A DNA stretch of 64,000 bases from Actinopolyspora halophila DSM 43834 (GTDB lineage: Bacteria > Actinomycetota > Actinomycetes > Mycobacteriales > Pseudonocardiaceae). The stretch is from contig NZ_AQUI01000002.1 in assembly GCF_000371785.1 (NCBI RefSeq), forward strand, positions 186,001-250,000. The letters are read 5' to 3'. Under the pieces are notes generated by a model. The model was given only the letters and a program-made list of their open reading frames with translations. It made no database searches and was not told the origin of the DNA. Every line of letters begins with the position of its first letter. The first letter of the stretch is position 1. The translations under genes were made by a program, and so were the position numbers. This document shows, one piece after another, positions 1 through 8,599 of the stretch.

Positions 1-648
1 CATGAGCCGGGCGGAGTCCTCGGCGTTCTCGTCGGCCCGTACCCGCGGGTTCTCGGGGTCGGTCAGTTCGGAGACCGGCTGGCCCACCGGGGCCAGCACC
101 AGGTTCCGCAAGGAGACGGTCCCGATGAAGTGTCGTCGATCGTCGACGACGAGCAGGGTGTAGACGGTCTCGGCGTCGGTCCCCCTGTCGTGGATCCTGG
201 AAAGGGCCTCGGACGCGGCCAGGTCCTGGCGCAGGGTCACCGTCTCCGGTGTCATGTAACGACCGACCGAACCCTCCGGGTAGCCGAGCAGCGCCGCCGT
301 CGTGGCGCGTTCCTGGGGGCTGAGCCCGATCAGCACCCGGTGTACGAACTTGGCCGGGGACTCCCCGAGCAGCCGGACGCGGTCGTCGGGGTCCATGGCC
401 TCGATCAGGTCCCGGAACGACTGGTCGCGCAGCCCGGACAGCACCTTCTGCTGCTCGGGCGGGTCGAGTTCCTCGAACACCGTCAGCGCTTCGTCCTTGC
501 CGAGCAGGCGGAACAGGAGCACGGCGCGCAGCTCGTCGGTGCGGCCGAGTTCGTCGGCGATCTCGTGCGGTTGGTGTTCGGCGAGCCACTGCTGCAGGGC
601 GGCGATCTCGTCGCGATCCAGCAGGTCATGCACGGTGGCCCGTGACAT
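1..648 (-). CDS. mgtE: Magnesium transporter MgtE, N-terminal part (cut by window start)
   Basis: The visible 216 residues match the cytosolic half of MgtE, a homodimeric Mg2+ channel/transporter. An MgtE_N superhelical domain spans about residues 20-125 (repeated helices, LFRLLGKDEALTVFEEL). A GSVGRYMTP linker (127-134) then leads into the first CBS domain (135 to about 195), where VYTLLVVDDRRHFIGTVSL is characteristic. The membrane part lies beyond base 1. The start ATG at 646-648 is preceded by a GGGAG-type ribosome site. In the family, the N and CBS domains bind Mg2+ and close the pore. I saw no M-box-like leader upstream. Confidence 0.9.
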   Translation of the reverse strand, partial: MSRATVHDLLDRDEIAALQQWLAEHQPHEIADELGRTDELRAVLLFRLLGKDEALTVFEELDPPEQQKVLSGLRDQSFRDLIEAMDPDDRVRLLGESPAKFVHRVLIGLSPQERATTAALLGYPEGSVGRYMTPETVTLRQDLAASEALSRIHDRGTDAETVYTLLVVDDRRHFIGTVSLRNLVLAPVGQPVSELTDPENPRVRADENAEDSARLM

Positions 649-1359
649 GTTCTCCCTTTCCGCTCGCGGAACGACTGTGCGCGGCGTTCACGGGGCTCTT
701 CGATTCGCGGTTGCCGGGTGCGGCGCGGCGGTGGGCAGCGGTGGTCCGCCCCGGAGGAGCGCTCTCCGCCCGTCCCGCGGCCCTTCTGTCGGTGGGGTCT
801 CGATGGAGTGCTGCCGACCACGGTACGGGGGGCGAGGTGTTCGGCGCGCGCTGTGCGGTGGTCATCCCGTGCGGAAGGGGCACGTGTTCGCCGGTCGCTG
901 CTCGGGGAGGCGAGGACGCGGAACGAGCCGGTTCGGCCCCCACACGAACGCTTCGCGGGTGTCCACGTCCGGAAGGTGATGAAGCTCGCCACGTCTTCCC
1001 TCATCGGGGGGACGGGGCACATTCGAACGACGCTCAGCGTCGGCACCGTGGTGCTGGCAGCGGTGGACTTCCACCGGGCGGTGCGCTTCGCCGACGCGAG
1101 CGCCGGATCACGTACCGCGGGACGGAAGTGTTCGGCAGGACGACGACACCGTGCCGGCTCCCGCCGACGGCGGCAGCGGCGTCGCGCCGACCGGCGCGGA
1201 GGGAAACCGCTTCTGCGTGGTCGACGAGCACTGTCACCCGTCCGGGGAGTGTGCGGGGAGCGGCGGCGATCGTGCCCACGCGATGTCGGGCACCCGCTCC
1301 CGGGGACCGGCGGGAGGATCCGCCGAGTGACCACCCGTGTGAACCGAGTCGGTGCGGTC
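649..1359. other. Gene-free interval between mgtE and a small gene
   Basis: About 710 bases hold no open frame that looks coding by composition or similarity. The short frames on both strands are Arg/Pro-rich shadows. It should contain the mgtE promoter (minus strand). I saw no convincing -35/-10 pair, riboswitch or strong hairpin. Confidence 0.4.
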
Positions 1360-1629
1360 CTACTGGTCCGAACCCGGTTGCGCGTGCCGCCCCGAACCGT
1401 TGTCGGAGTCCTGATCAGTTCCTTCGGTGGGCTCGTCCGGAACCGGGGAGAGGGGAGTGACCTCCTCCTCGTTGTCGCGGTGCCTACCGCTGAGCGCCTC
1501 GTTCACGAGCAGCTCGGCGAATTCCGGCGGGGGAGAAACGCGCAGATCGGACTCGCTCGGGTCCGCCAGCTCGCGGGTGAGTTCGGCGAAGATCGGGTTG
1601 TTCGTCTCGTCCGTGGCGTTGTTGCTCAT
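1360..1629 (-). CDS. Small acidic hypothetical protein (89 aa)
   Basis: An 89-residue, strongly acidic protein, rich in D/E/N in its C-terminal third. It has no membrane segment or recognisable domain. The ATG at 1627-1629 is chosen because GGGAGGAG sits directly upstream at good spacing; longer in-frame extensions have poor composition. The central PPPEFAELLVNEALSGRH could form a helix. It stands alone, with gene-free DNA on both sides. Function unknown; coding status rests on the ribosome site and composition. Confidence 0.6.
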   Translation of the reverse strand: MSNNATDETNNPIFAELTRELADPSESDLRVSPPPEFAELLVNEALSGRHRDNEEEVTPLSPVPDEPTEGTDQDSDNGSGRHAQPGSDQ

Positions 1630-2381
1630 CTTCTCCTCCCATTTCGGTCGAAAACCTCGACACCGTCGATTCTGACCCGTTGCCCGGCCGGTCCCGGGCA
1701 GGTGGTCTCGGCGTGTGCGCGGAAACCACTCGGGTGGTTGGTGTTCCCTCGGCGGCTTCCCTTCGCATTCCCCGGTCGTGGGCGGCGGGGAGGAGCCCGG
1801 CTCCCCGTGTACGGACTCCTCCCCTGCCCGCCCCGGTCGCCCTCCCACACGTGCCGGCGAGCCGGGGCCCCGAATGGCTGCATCCGGGGCGGGTGATCCC
1901 CCCGGAGTCACCCGCTGTGGACGGGACGGGCGCGGTGCTCGGGCATGACGCGGTTTTACGAAAAGAGTTGATTTCTTTCGCGGAGGAAGTTTCGGGCTCA
2001 AGGGAGGGACGGGAGACTGCCCGCTGCTCGACCGGATCCCGTGAGGGTTCACGCCGGGGTGTTGGCACCCGGCAGCGTCCGCACCGCGCTCGCGCGCCAC
2101 CCGCGATCGCGGGCGCGGAGGGGGACGTCGTCGGACGGTGCGCTGTCCGTCGGACGCGCACCGGCGGTGCGGGGGCCGGTGCTCAACACGGTGGGGGAGG
2201 CGGGCCGAACGAAGCGTCCCGTGTGCTCGCCTCGGTCGTTGTGCCCGGCAAACGTGGGCGAGCGGAGAGCTCACCACCCGCCCACGTCTTGAGGGGCCGC
2301 GGAGTGGCCTGCCCGGGTGGTTCCGTCAATCGAGCACCCACGACAACCAAGCACCTCGACAGGGGAGAACGGAAATCTCGA
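1630..2381. other. Gene-free interval with an AT-richer patch
   Basis: About 750 bases without a supportable gene. Around 1945-1990 is an AT-richer patch (ttttacgaaaagagttgatt) that could hold a promoter. Around 2320-2365 there is weak similarity to the right end of the intergenic repeat family described elsewhere (ggtggttccgtca). Nothing else stands out. Confidence 0.35.
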
Positions 2382-2942
2382 TCAGTGGTTCTCCGAGCCC
2401 TGCTGGGACTGGACCCCGGAAACCTGCCCGTTCTCGGTGGAGGAGGGCTGCTCATCCGTCCCGCTCGGCTTGAACTGGCCACCGTCGTCGATCGGGAGCT
2501 CCTCCGGCCTGCGCGACAAGGCCGCCGCGGCGGCGCCGGCGAACCCGGCCAGCAGCAGTACGATCCAGGGCCACTTGCGCCGCTTGGGCTTGGCCGGGTC
2601 GATACGACCGGCCAGCTCCTTGCGAGCGGCCTTCGTGCCCTTCGCGAGCTGTTTGCGCTGCTTCGCCGTGCGCTTGTCCCACTCCTTGCGGGCCTTCTTG
2701 CCGCGCTTGGCGAGCTCCTTGCGCGACATGCCGGTGGCTCGCTGAGCGATCCGCTCCTGCAGGTCATCGGTGGAGATTCCGCGCTCGGCCAGCTCCTGCT
2801 CGGCCAGTGCCACCGCCTGCCTGGTCACGTCCGAACCGACGCGGCTGGCCTTGGCCGCGCCCGTCCGGGCGGTGCGGACTCCGGTGCCCATGGCCTTGCC
2901 CACGTTCTCACCCGCGCGGGACATCGCCTTGACCTCGTCCAT
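2382..2942 (-). CDS. Basic coiled/helical protein with one C-terminal membrane segment (186 aa)
   Basis: The N-terminal 110 residues are Lys/Arg/Ala-rich and helical (repeats such as KELAKRGKKARKEWDKRTAK). One hydrophobic segment, about 126-146 (WPWIVLLLAGFAGAAAAAL), follows, then a polar 40-residue tail. The ATG at 2940-2942 is preceded by TTAGGAGG. Topology is probably cytoplasmic basic domain, membrane anchor, external tail. It resembles in style, but not in sequence, the basic DUF6474-like protein at 38.1-38.7 kb. Function unknown; actinomycete-restricted by appearance. Confidence 0.7.
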   Translation of the reverse strand: MDEVKAMSRAGENVGKAMGTGVRTARTGAAKASRVGSDVTRQAVALAEQELAERGISTDDLQERIAQRATGMSRKELAKRGKKARKEWDKRTAKQRKQLAKGTKAARKELAGRIDPAKPKRRKWPWIVLLLAGFAGAAAAALSRRPEELPIDDGGQFKPSGTDEQPSSTENGQVSGVQSQQGSENH

Positions 2943-3110
2943 GCTCTCGCCTCCTAATGGTGGGCTCTTCTCGAGCCCATAGTCCGGTGGCACCTGATCG
3001 TTCGTCCCGCCACGGATACCGCGGCGATCGACGGGCGGTGGGGCGCTGAAACTCGTGGCGTCTCCCTCTCGGGTACCGCGATGTCGATGACGATCAAACC
3101 CCATACTGCA

Positions 3111-3193
3111 CCCTGCGGTGGTGGGTGTGCTCGCCGATCGGAGGAAGCGGTGGCGGAAGACAACGGCTCACCCGCGGGGGAGCCGGTCACCAG
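3111..3193 (+). pseudogene. Duplicated 5' end of the ppiA gene (leader plus 14 codons)
   Basis: This stretch repeats the region 4450-4535 just before and into the PPIase gene. The leader caccctgcggtggtggg, a GGAGG site, and a GTG at 3150 giving VAEDNGSPAGEPVT match VAEDNGSLVGKSVT of the intact gene. Similarity stops at GGTCACC, where the reading frame ends four codons later. The minus-strand oxidoreductase gene stops inside its last bases (3187). It is a fragment of a gene copy, not a complete gene. Confidence 0.75.
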
Positions 3194-4068
3194 CGGTCGG
3201 TGCTGAGGGTGTTGGCCTGCTCGGCGAAGAACTCCGCCAGGTGGTGGGTGCCGACGGGCTCACCCACGCTGTCGTTGAGCATTCCCCAGGTGACGAAGCG
3301 CAGGGTGTCCGCCCGCCGCGGAGTCACCAGGGACGCGATCGCCTGTATCGGGGTCAGCGCGGCAGGCGGGATCCTCGTGAGCCGGGGCTTCTTCTCCAGA
3401 GCGGTGAACGCGCACTCCGCGAGCTGCCGCCAGGTGAAGACGTCCGGTCCGCCGATATCCCAGTTGCCCTGCTCACCGGACTCGAGCCGATCGACGCACG
3501 CTGCGGCGAGATCGGCCCCGTGGATCGGGTTGATCCTCCGCTCCGGGTCGAACAGGTAGACACGCCCCCGTTTGGCCATGTCGAAGACCTGCATCATGTC
3601 CGAGAAGTAGCCCGGCGGATTGATGATCAGACTCGAGATCGAGGACCCGCTCAGGGCCAGGGCGAACGCCGTCTTGGCCTTGGTGAGCTCGGCGGTGCAG
3701 CGGTCGCCACCGATGACGTTCACGAAGCAGAACGAGTCGACCCGGTTCCGCTGCGCCGCCTCCAGGACCGCCAGGTTGGCGCGGTAGTCGATGTCCCAGG
3801 GATCGGCCTTCTGCGTGGTCACTCCCAGTGCGGAAACGACGGAGGAGACGCCGGAGACCGCATCGGCGACGAACGACTCGTCGCCGAGTTGACCGATCGC
3901 CCACTCGTCGACCAGACCCGCCAGCGAGGGGGACTCCCGTTTCCCGGGTTGTTCGGCACGGGAACGGTTCCGCACGACGGCCCGCACGGTGTGGCCGCGG
4001 CGGTGCAGCTCCGCGACCAGGTGGCGCCCGAGGTAACCGGTGGCGCCGGTGACGAGCGTGGTGGTCAT
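3187..4068 (-). CDS. NAD(P)-binding atypical SDR / epimerase-like protein
   Basis: A 293-aa protein with an N-terminal Rossmann motif TGATGYLGRHL (residues 7-17), typical of extended/atypical SDRs (NmrA/UDP-glucose epimerase-like, NAD(P)H-binding). It lacks a clear YxxxK catalytic pair, so it may be a binding or reductase-like member. Downstream features are INPPGYF, NPIHGADLAAAC (substrate-domain interface) and a C-terminal Trp. The start ATG at 4066-4068 follows GGAG. The gene is convergent with nothing and divergent from ppiA. It is flanked by direct repeats of the ppiA 5' end, suggesting it arrived with or by a local duplication. Substrate unknown. Confidence 0.8.
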   Translation of the reverse strand: MTTTLVTGATGYLGRHLVAELHRRGHTVRAVVRNRSRAEQPGKRESPSLAGLVDEWAIGQLGDESFVADAVSGVSSVVSALGVTTQKADPWDIDYRANLAVLEAAQRNRVDSFCFVNVIGGDRCTAELTKAKTAFALALSGSSISSLIINPPGYFSDMMQVFDMAKRGRVYLFDPERRINPIHGADLAAACVDRLESGEQGNWDIGGPDVFTWRQLAECAFTALEKKPRLTRIPPAALTPIQAIASLVTPRRADTLRFVTWGMLNDSVGEPVGTHHLAEFFAEQANTLSTDRW

Positions 4069-4493
4069 GAGTCCGCTCCCGTTCCTGTTGTCATCCGTCC
4101 GGTGATCGCCGGCCGCCTGTGCGGTTCTTCGGATCACCGCCCGTCGAGCACCCGCACGAGCGGTCCGCGCGTCAGCGCCTCGGCCCGATCCACGTGCCGG
4201 GGGGTGCTCCGCCCCACCCAGCGTCCACGGTCGAGGCGGTGATTTCGCTTGCAGGGGCCGCGTCGGATCCGCTCGGGGCGCAGTGCCTGCGGGCGTGCCG
4301 CAGTGGTCGCTCGCGCCGGAGCGGGTCCAGTGGTTCGCGGGGACGGGCCATGCGGTTCCCCGTTCGTGATCCGTGAGCCGTGCCGCCGGATGGTGCGGCC
4401 GTGGATCCGTCGAATCGCACTCCGGCGATGGTGTTCGATCCAGTTGGCGCACCCTGCGGTGGTGGGCGTGCTCGCCGATGGGAGGATGTGGTG
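4069..4493. other. Divergent intergenic region upstream of ppiA
   Basis: About 425 bases between the divergently transcribed oxidoreductase and ppiA. It should carry both promoters. Positions 4450-4493 are the second copy of the direct repeat whose first copy is at 3111. I saw no other structured element. Confidence 0.4.
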
Positions 4494-5051
4494 GTGGCAG
4501 AAGACAATGGATCGCTTGTGGGGAAGTCGGTCACCGCGACCTTGCACACGACGCAGGGTGCTATCAGGGTGGTTCTCTTCCCGAACCAGGCTCCCAAGAC
4601 GGTGTCCAATTTCGTGGAACTCGCCGAGGGCACCGCGGAGTACACGGAGCCGAACGCCCGGGGGGAACGGTCCGGTCCTTTCTACGACGGTGTGATCTTC
4701 CACCGGGTCATCGACGGCTTCATGATCCAGACCGGTGATCCGACGGGGACGGGTCGTGGTGGTCCCGGTTACGAGTTCGCCGACGAGTTCCATCCGGAGT
4801 TGCAGTTCAACCGTCCGTATCTGCTGGCGATGGCCAATGCGGGGCCGAACACCAACGGTTCGCAGTTTTTCATCTCGGTGGCGCCGACGACGTGGTTGAA
4901 CTACAAGCACACGATCTTCGGTGAGGTGGCTGATCAGGAGTCGCGTGACGTGGTCGACGCGATCGCGCACACCGCGACCGGGCAGGGCGATCGCCCGGTC
5001 AACGACATCGTCATCGACAAGGTCACCATCGAACGTGGTGAATCAGCCTAA
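4494..5051 (+). CDS. ppiA: Cyclophilin-type peptidyl-prolyl cis-trans isomerase
   Basis: A cytoplasmic cyclophilin (185 aa) that catalyses proline cis-trans isomerisation. The cyclophilin signature is intact: FHRVIDGFMIQTGDPTGTG (active-site Arg and Phe), GSQFFISVAPTTWLN, and HTIFGEV. Three tandem GTG codons (4488, 4491, 4494) are possible starts. The third is preferred because GGAGG at 4481-4485 is then eight bases away. Its place next to the PH-domain gene and crgA matches ppiA (Rv0009) in M. tuberculosis. Confidence 0.93.
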   Translation: MAEDNGSLVGKSVTATLHTTQGAIRVVLFPNQAPKTVSNFVELAEGTAEYTEPNARGERSGPFYDGVIFHRVIDGFMIQTGDPTGTGRGGPGYEFADEFHPELQFNRPYLLAMANAGPNTNGSQFFISVAPTTWLNYKHTIFGEVADQESRDVVDAIAHTATGQGDRPVNDIVIDKVTIERGESA

Positions 5052-5113
5052 GCCCTTTTCGAGCAGACGCGTGAGCGTCGAGCCGACGGGCCACGTGTGT
5101 AGTGGGGCCTGAC

Positions 5114-6037
5114 GTGAACGTTCCGCCCGGACAGCCCGACGAGCAGCACGGAGCGCAGGCCATGCCCGGCTGCTTCCGTCACCCGGACCGACCCACCGGC
5201 CTGCGCTGCACTCGCTGCGAGCGTCCGGCCTGCCCGGACTGCCTGCGCGAGGCCAGCGTCGGCTATCACTGCGTGGACTGCGTCCGACAGGGCCAGCGAA
5301 ACACCCGTGAGCCGGTGACGATCGCCGGAGCCAGGGTTGGCGGCAAGCCGCTCGTGGTTCCGGTGCTGATAGCGGTGAACGTGCTGCTGTTCGTGCTCAG
5401 CGCCGTTCAGGCCGGATCCGTCGCGGGAAACTCCGCCTCGGAGCTGTTCCTCCAGTGGCGGATGGCTCCCGTGCAGGTCGCGGCGGGCGAGTGGTGGCGC
5501 GTGGTCACCTCCGGCTTCCTGCACCAGGGAATGATCCACCTGGTGGTCAACATGATCGCCCTGTGGGTCGTCGGCCGCGACATGGAGGTGCTGCTCGGCC
5601 GGATCCGCTTCTGCGCGGTGTATCTGCTCGGGCTGCTCGGCGGGAGCATGTTCGTGTTCCTGTTCGGTTCGGTGTTCCAACCCGTGGTGGGCGCTTCCAC
5701 CGCGCTGTACGGCCTGTTCGGCGGGATCGCGGTCGCGGCGTGGAGGCTGAAGTTGAACATGAGGCCGATCCTGCTGGTGATCGGCCTCAACGTGGTGCTC
5801 ACCCTGACCATCCCCGGGATATCGCTGCTCGGGCACCTCGGTGGCCTGGTGCTGGGCACGGCCGCCACGGCGGCGCTGATCTACGCACCGACGAACCGGC
5901 GCCTCGTGTGGCAGTACGGCGCGCTGGTGGCGCTGCTCGTGGTGCTGCTCGCGGCGATGCTCACGCGGGACGCGATGCTGGGCGAGACGGTTTGCGGGAT
6001 GAGTCGCGGCGAGTACAGGTGCGTCCCGCTTCCTTGA
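5114..6037 (+). CDS. Rhomboid-family intramembrane serine protease
   Basis: A 307-aa membrane protease. Residues 20-57 hold a B-box-like zinc-binding module (CFRHP, CTRC, CPDC, HCVDC). Six or seven hydrophobic segments follow. Catalytic features are GAST with Ser195, His241 in LLGHLGG, and the HxxxN of the oxyanion region (H142, N146). Rhomboids cut membrane-anchored substrates within the bilayer. The start GTG at 5114 is favoured; a GTG at 5102 is in frame but lacks a ribosome site. It lies 62 bases after ppiA and probably shares its transcript. Confidence 0.92.
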   Translation: MNVPPGQPDEQHGAQAMPGCFRHPDRPTGLRCTRCERPACPDCLREASVGYHCVDCVRQGQRNTREPVTIAGARVGGKPLVVPVLIAVNVLLFVLSAVQAGSVAGNSASELFLQWRMAPVQVAAGEWWRVVTSGFLHQGMIHLVVNMIALWVVGRDMEVLLGRIRFCAVYLLGLLGGSMFVFLFGSVFQPVVGASTALYGLFGGIAVAAWRLKLNMRPILLVIGLNVVLTLTIPGISLLGHLGGLVLGTAATAALIYAPTNRRLVWQYGALVALLVVLLAAMLTRDAMLGETVCGMSRGEYRCVPLP

Positions 6038-6065
6038 TGTGAGGGCCGACGGTGCCGGTTGCTCG

Positions 6066-6200
6066 CGTGGTTGCTTAGCCGCCCACGTGAGTCGGCGCCT
6101 TGCCAGCGTTGGCCCGCTGGTGAGCAGCGACCTACGCGGCGAGCGGTCCGGCCTTGCGACGCGTCCGACTCACGCACCGGATCTTCTCGTCCTGCCCCAG
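6066..6200 (-). repeat. Intergenic palindromic repeat, type B copy
   Basis: Read on the minus strand, this region matches the 33780-33890 element: ggtgcgtgagtcgga, then ccgctcgccgcgtaggtcg, then aaggcgccgactcacgtg. The core is GTAG-GTCG-CTGC, one change from the consensus GTAG-N4-CTAC. It lies between the rhomboid gene end and the convergent PH-domain gene end, so it could also act as a bidirectional terminator. Confidence 0.65.
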
Positions 6201-6305
6201 GCGCAGAGCACCTGCGTCGTACAGCACCCTTCTGCCGGGAAGTTCCCCCGACGAGAATCGGCGGGTCTTTTCGCGGGGAGGCTGTGGAAGGTTTTCCGGG
6301 GAGCC

Positions 6306-6758
6306 CTACTGACGTCGCAGCCGCTCGAGCTGTTCGGCGACCTCGGTCGGTTCCGTCCCCAGATCGAACCGGCCGAGCACGAGAAGCCCGCCGAGCACGT
6401 CGGACTCGGGGACGTCCAGCTCGAGCACGGGTGTCTCGCGTCCGAGACGTCTGCTCCTGCTGATCCGGACGGAAACCCGTTCCCAGGGCCAGCTGTGCGC
6501 GCCGCCCAGCGTGCGCACCGTGATCTCCGCGGAGTCGGCCCGCAGCCGCGGACGCAGGTAGCTCAGGCAGCCGGAGGCGGTCGCGAGCAGCAGGGCTCCC
6601 AAGGCGACGAAAGCCGTGTCCACGGCGGTCTCGGTCAGCAGCAGGCTCAGGCCGAGCGCGCAGGCCAGCACCCAGCCGATCCCGATGAGGGCCGGTGAGG
6701 TGCTCCAGCGCAGACTTCCGCCGGGTTCCGCTCCTCCCGCGTCGTCAGCCTGCCGCAC
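6306..6758 (-). CDS. Two-helix membrane protein with bacterial PH domain
   Basis: A 150-aa protein with two hydrophobic segments (about 23-43 and 46-67: IGIGWVLACALGLSLLL, AFVALGALLLATASGCL). A C-terminal PH-like beta domain follows, with the family signature SWPWERVSVRI (PF10756 type, low-molecular-weight protein antigen 6). This is the equivalent of Rv0010c, between ppiA and crgA. Two perfect actinobacterial DnaA boxes lie immediately upstream of its start. Function of the family is not established. Confidence 0.85.
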   Translation of the reverse strand: MRQADDAGGAEPGGSLRWSTSPALIGIGWVLACALGLSLLLTETAVDTAFVALGALLLATASGCLSYLRPRLRADSAEITVRTLGGAHSWPWERVSVRISRSRRLGRETPVLELDVPESDVLGGLLVLGRFDLGTEPTEVAEQLERLRRQ

Positions 6759-6775
6759 AACAGCTCCGAACGAAG

Positions 6776-6797
6776 TTGTCCACAGGAGTTGTCCACA
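6776..6797 (+). promoter_or_regulatory. Two tandem DnaA boxes
   Basis: TTGTCCACA occurs twice, at 6776-6784 and 6789-6797, in the same orientation with a 13-base period. This is the high-affinity DnaA box of high-GC actinobacteria. The pair lies 18-39 bases upstream of the PH-domain gene and downstream of crgA. No further boxes were seen, so this is not oriC. It may regulate the minus-strand gene or bind DnaA. Confidence 0.65.
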
Positions 6798-6848
6798 TGG
6801 GGATAGGTTACATCCGTGTGATTCGTCGGAACCCGCTTCGCGGCTCGC

Positions 6849-7115
6849 TCACCGCCATTTCATGGTCATCAACAGTCCGATGATCATGAAACCGAACCCG
6901 ACGGCGAAGTTCCACGGCCCCAGCTCGGCCATGAAGGGAATCTTCGGGCCCGCCAGGTAGTTGACGACCAGCCACAGCAGGCCCAGCAGCATCATGCCGA
7001 GCATCACGCCGACATAGATCGGGTGCGAGGGCCCTGCCGACTTCGCCTTCACCGGTGTTCGGCGATCGACCGGCGGGGGTGCGGAGGCCTTCTTGCGGAC
7101 CTTTGACTTGGGCAT
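6849..7115 (-). CDS. crgA: Cell division protein CrgA
   Basis: An 88-aa inner-membrane protein with a basic N-terminus (MPKSKVRKK) and two membrane segments, about 34-54 and 70-85. The family motifs [26 protein letters not shown] and [19 protein letters not shown] are intact. CrgA helps assemble the divisome and interacts with FtsZ, FtsQ and PBPs in mycobacteria and Streptomyces. Length and context (between the PH protein and sortase/pabA) match the family. The ATG at 7113-7115 begins the conserved N-terminus. Confidence 0.96.
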   Translation of the reverse strand: MPKSKVRKKASAPPPVDRRTPVKAKSAGPSHPIYVGVMLGMMLLGLLWLVVNYLAGPKIPFMAELGPWNFAVGFGFMIIGLLMTMKWR

Positions 7116-7375
7116 GGTGTCCTCGCCAGGTGGTTCGGCCGACCCCGCCGCCCTGCGACCGAGCTCGGCCTCCTCGACACATTCCGTGCGTCGCGCGGCG
7201 AGGTGACCCGGAAGCACCCGGAAAGGCCGATCTCGTCCCGCCTCCACCGAGCTCGCACCGAATCGCCCCACGGCGACCCATCTACACTCACACGTTAACG
7301 CAATCTCGGGATTTTCCGAACAACCCGTATGCTTCCCACGATATCCCTCGAGCGAATTCGGGGAGGAGCTACACG

Positions 7376-8212
7376 GTGACAACCACGCGGGCCGCTCCAC
7401 AGGCCCCACCGCCGGAGTCGGGACCACGACGTTCGCGTTCCGTGCTGCGCGGACTCGGGGAGCTGCTGATCACGCTCGGACTGGTCGTTCTGCTGTTCGT
7501 CTTCTACGAGATCCAGGTGACCAGCTGGTTCTCCGCGCGCAAGCAGGAAGCGGCCACCGACGAACTGCGCCAACGCTGGGACAGTCCCTCGGAGGACGAA
7601 GGGCAGCAGCGACTCGATCCCGTGTCCGGCAGCGGTTTCGCCAGGCTCTACGTGCCGGAGCTGGGACCGGAGTTCCCGTTCACCGTGCTGGAGGGAACCG
7701 GTCGGGAAAGCCTGGCCGCGGGGCCGGGGCACTACGCCGGTACCGCGTTGCCGGGGCAACGGGGCAATTTCGCCGTGGCCGGTCACCGCTCGGGGCGCAT
7801 GGCCCCCTTCGGGGAGCTCGACGACTTGAGCTCCTGCGATGCGCTGGTGGTCGAGACCGGGGCCGAGTGGTTCGTCTACCGGGTGCTGCCGATGAGCGAG
7901 GAAACCACGGGGTGGAACCGCGACGAACAGGACCCGGACTGTTCGGGCGTGGCGCCGATCGGGGGGCCTTACCAGGGGGTTCACGGCAGGACCGTGGTCG
8001 ATCCCGCACGACGCGAGGTGATCAACCCGGTTCCGGGGCGAGCCCCGGGAACGGTGCCGGAGGAGTGGCGGAGCAGGCTGATCACGCTGACCACCTGCCA
8101 CCCGAAGTACTCGGCGGACAAGCGCATGATCGTGCACGGTGTGCTGACCAAGCGCTACCCGAAGGTGGCCGACCGGCCCGAGCTGCGGCCTCCCGAGCTG
8201 GGGGAGGGGTGA
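7376..8212 (+). CDS. Class E sortase
   Basis: A 278-aa membrane-anchored transpeptidase that attaches sorted surface proteins to peptidoglycan. Residues 27-44 form the N-terminal anchor. The catalytic set is His137 (AVAGHRSG), Cys241 (TLTTCHP) and Arg250 (KRMIVHG). The TLTTC form and position beside crgA are typical of class E sortases of high-GC Gram-positives, which often recognise LAxTG. The GTG at 7376 follows GGGGAGGAG. The gene overlaps by one base a 17-codon frame (ATG 8212) that leads to the small gene downstream. Confidence 0.93.
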   Translation: MTTTRAAPQAPPPESGPRRSRSVLRGLGELLITLGLVVLLFVFYEIQVTSWFSARKQEAATDELRQRWDSPSEDEGQQRLDPVSGSGFARLYVPELGPEFPFTVLEGTGRESLAAGPGHYAGTALPGQRGNFAVAGHRSGRMAPFGELDDLSSCDALVVETGAEWFVYRVLPMSEETTGWNRDEQDPDCSGVAPIGGPYQGVHGRTVVDPARREVINPVPGRAPGTVPEEWRSRLITLTTCHPKYSADKRMIVHGVLTKRYPKVADRPELRPPELGEG

Positions 8213-8270
8213 TGTCCGTGGAAACGGGTGCGACCAGCGATGGCCGAGCCGAGCACCGGAGGTGACGTGA

Positions 8271-8426
8271 GTGTACGCGTGGATCTGGCGGCACCTGCCC
8301 GGACCGCTGCCGGTCAGGGCTCTTCAGGCGCTGCTGCTGATCGCGGCGGTCGTGGCGCTGCTGCTGTTCGTGGTCTTTCCGTGGGCCGAGCCGAGACTGC
8401 CCTTCGGGGACCCGACGCTGGAGTGA
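8271..8426 (+). CDS. Small single-pass membrane protein (51 aa)
   Basis: A 51-residue product starting at GTG 8271, with GGAGG five bases before. The sequence starts VYAWIWRHLPGPLPVR, then a membrane segment (about 19-37, ALLLIAAVVALLLFVVF), then the short tail WAEPRLPFGDPTLE. Small proteins of this layout follow sortase genes in the crgA-pabA region of many actinomycetes. Likely co-transcribed with the sortase (58 bases apart). Function unknown. Confidence 0.8.
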   Translation: MYAWIWRHLPGPLPVRALQALLLIAAVVALLLFVVFPWAEPRLPFGDPTLE

Positions 8427-8465
8427 CCCACCGCCTCCGGGAGCGGTTCACGAGCCGCACCGCTG

Positions 8466-8575
8466 CGGGGGCACTCGTGGTGCTGTCGCGAGGACGGCCC
8501 CGACGTGTGGTCGCTACTCACCAGCGGGCCCGACGTCGCAAGGCGCCGACTCCCGTGCCGGCTGAGGAACCCCCC
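8466..8575 (+). repeat. Hybrid copy of the intergenic palindromic repeat
   Basis: The left part (gtggtgctgtcgcgaggacgg) matches the left arm of the type A copies at 45.1 and 48.8 kb. The right part (ggtcgctactcaccagcggg, then aaggcgccgactcccgtg) matches type B. It lies between the 51-aa gene and the convergent trkA gene. Confidence 0.55.
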
Positions 8576-8599
8576 GAGCAACTCGCACGGCACTCTCCG

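Noticed and set aside
649-1100. M-box (Mg2+) riboswitch before mgtE
   Set aside because: I could not find the conserved M-box elements or a long structured leader in the minus-strand sequence upstream of the start.
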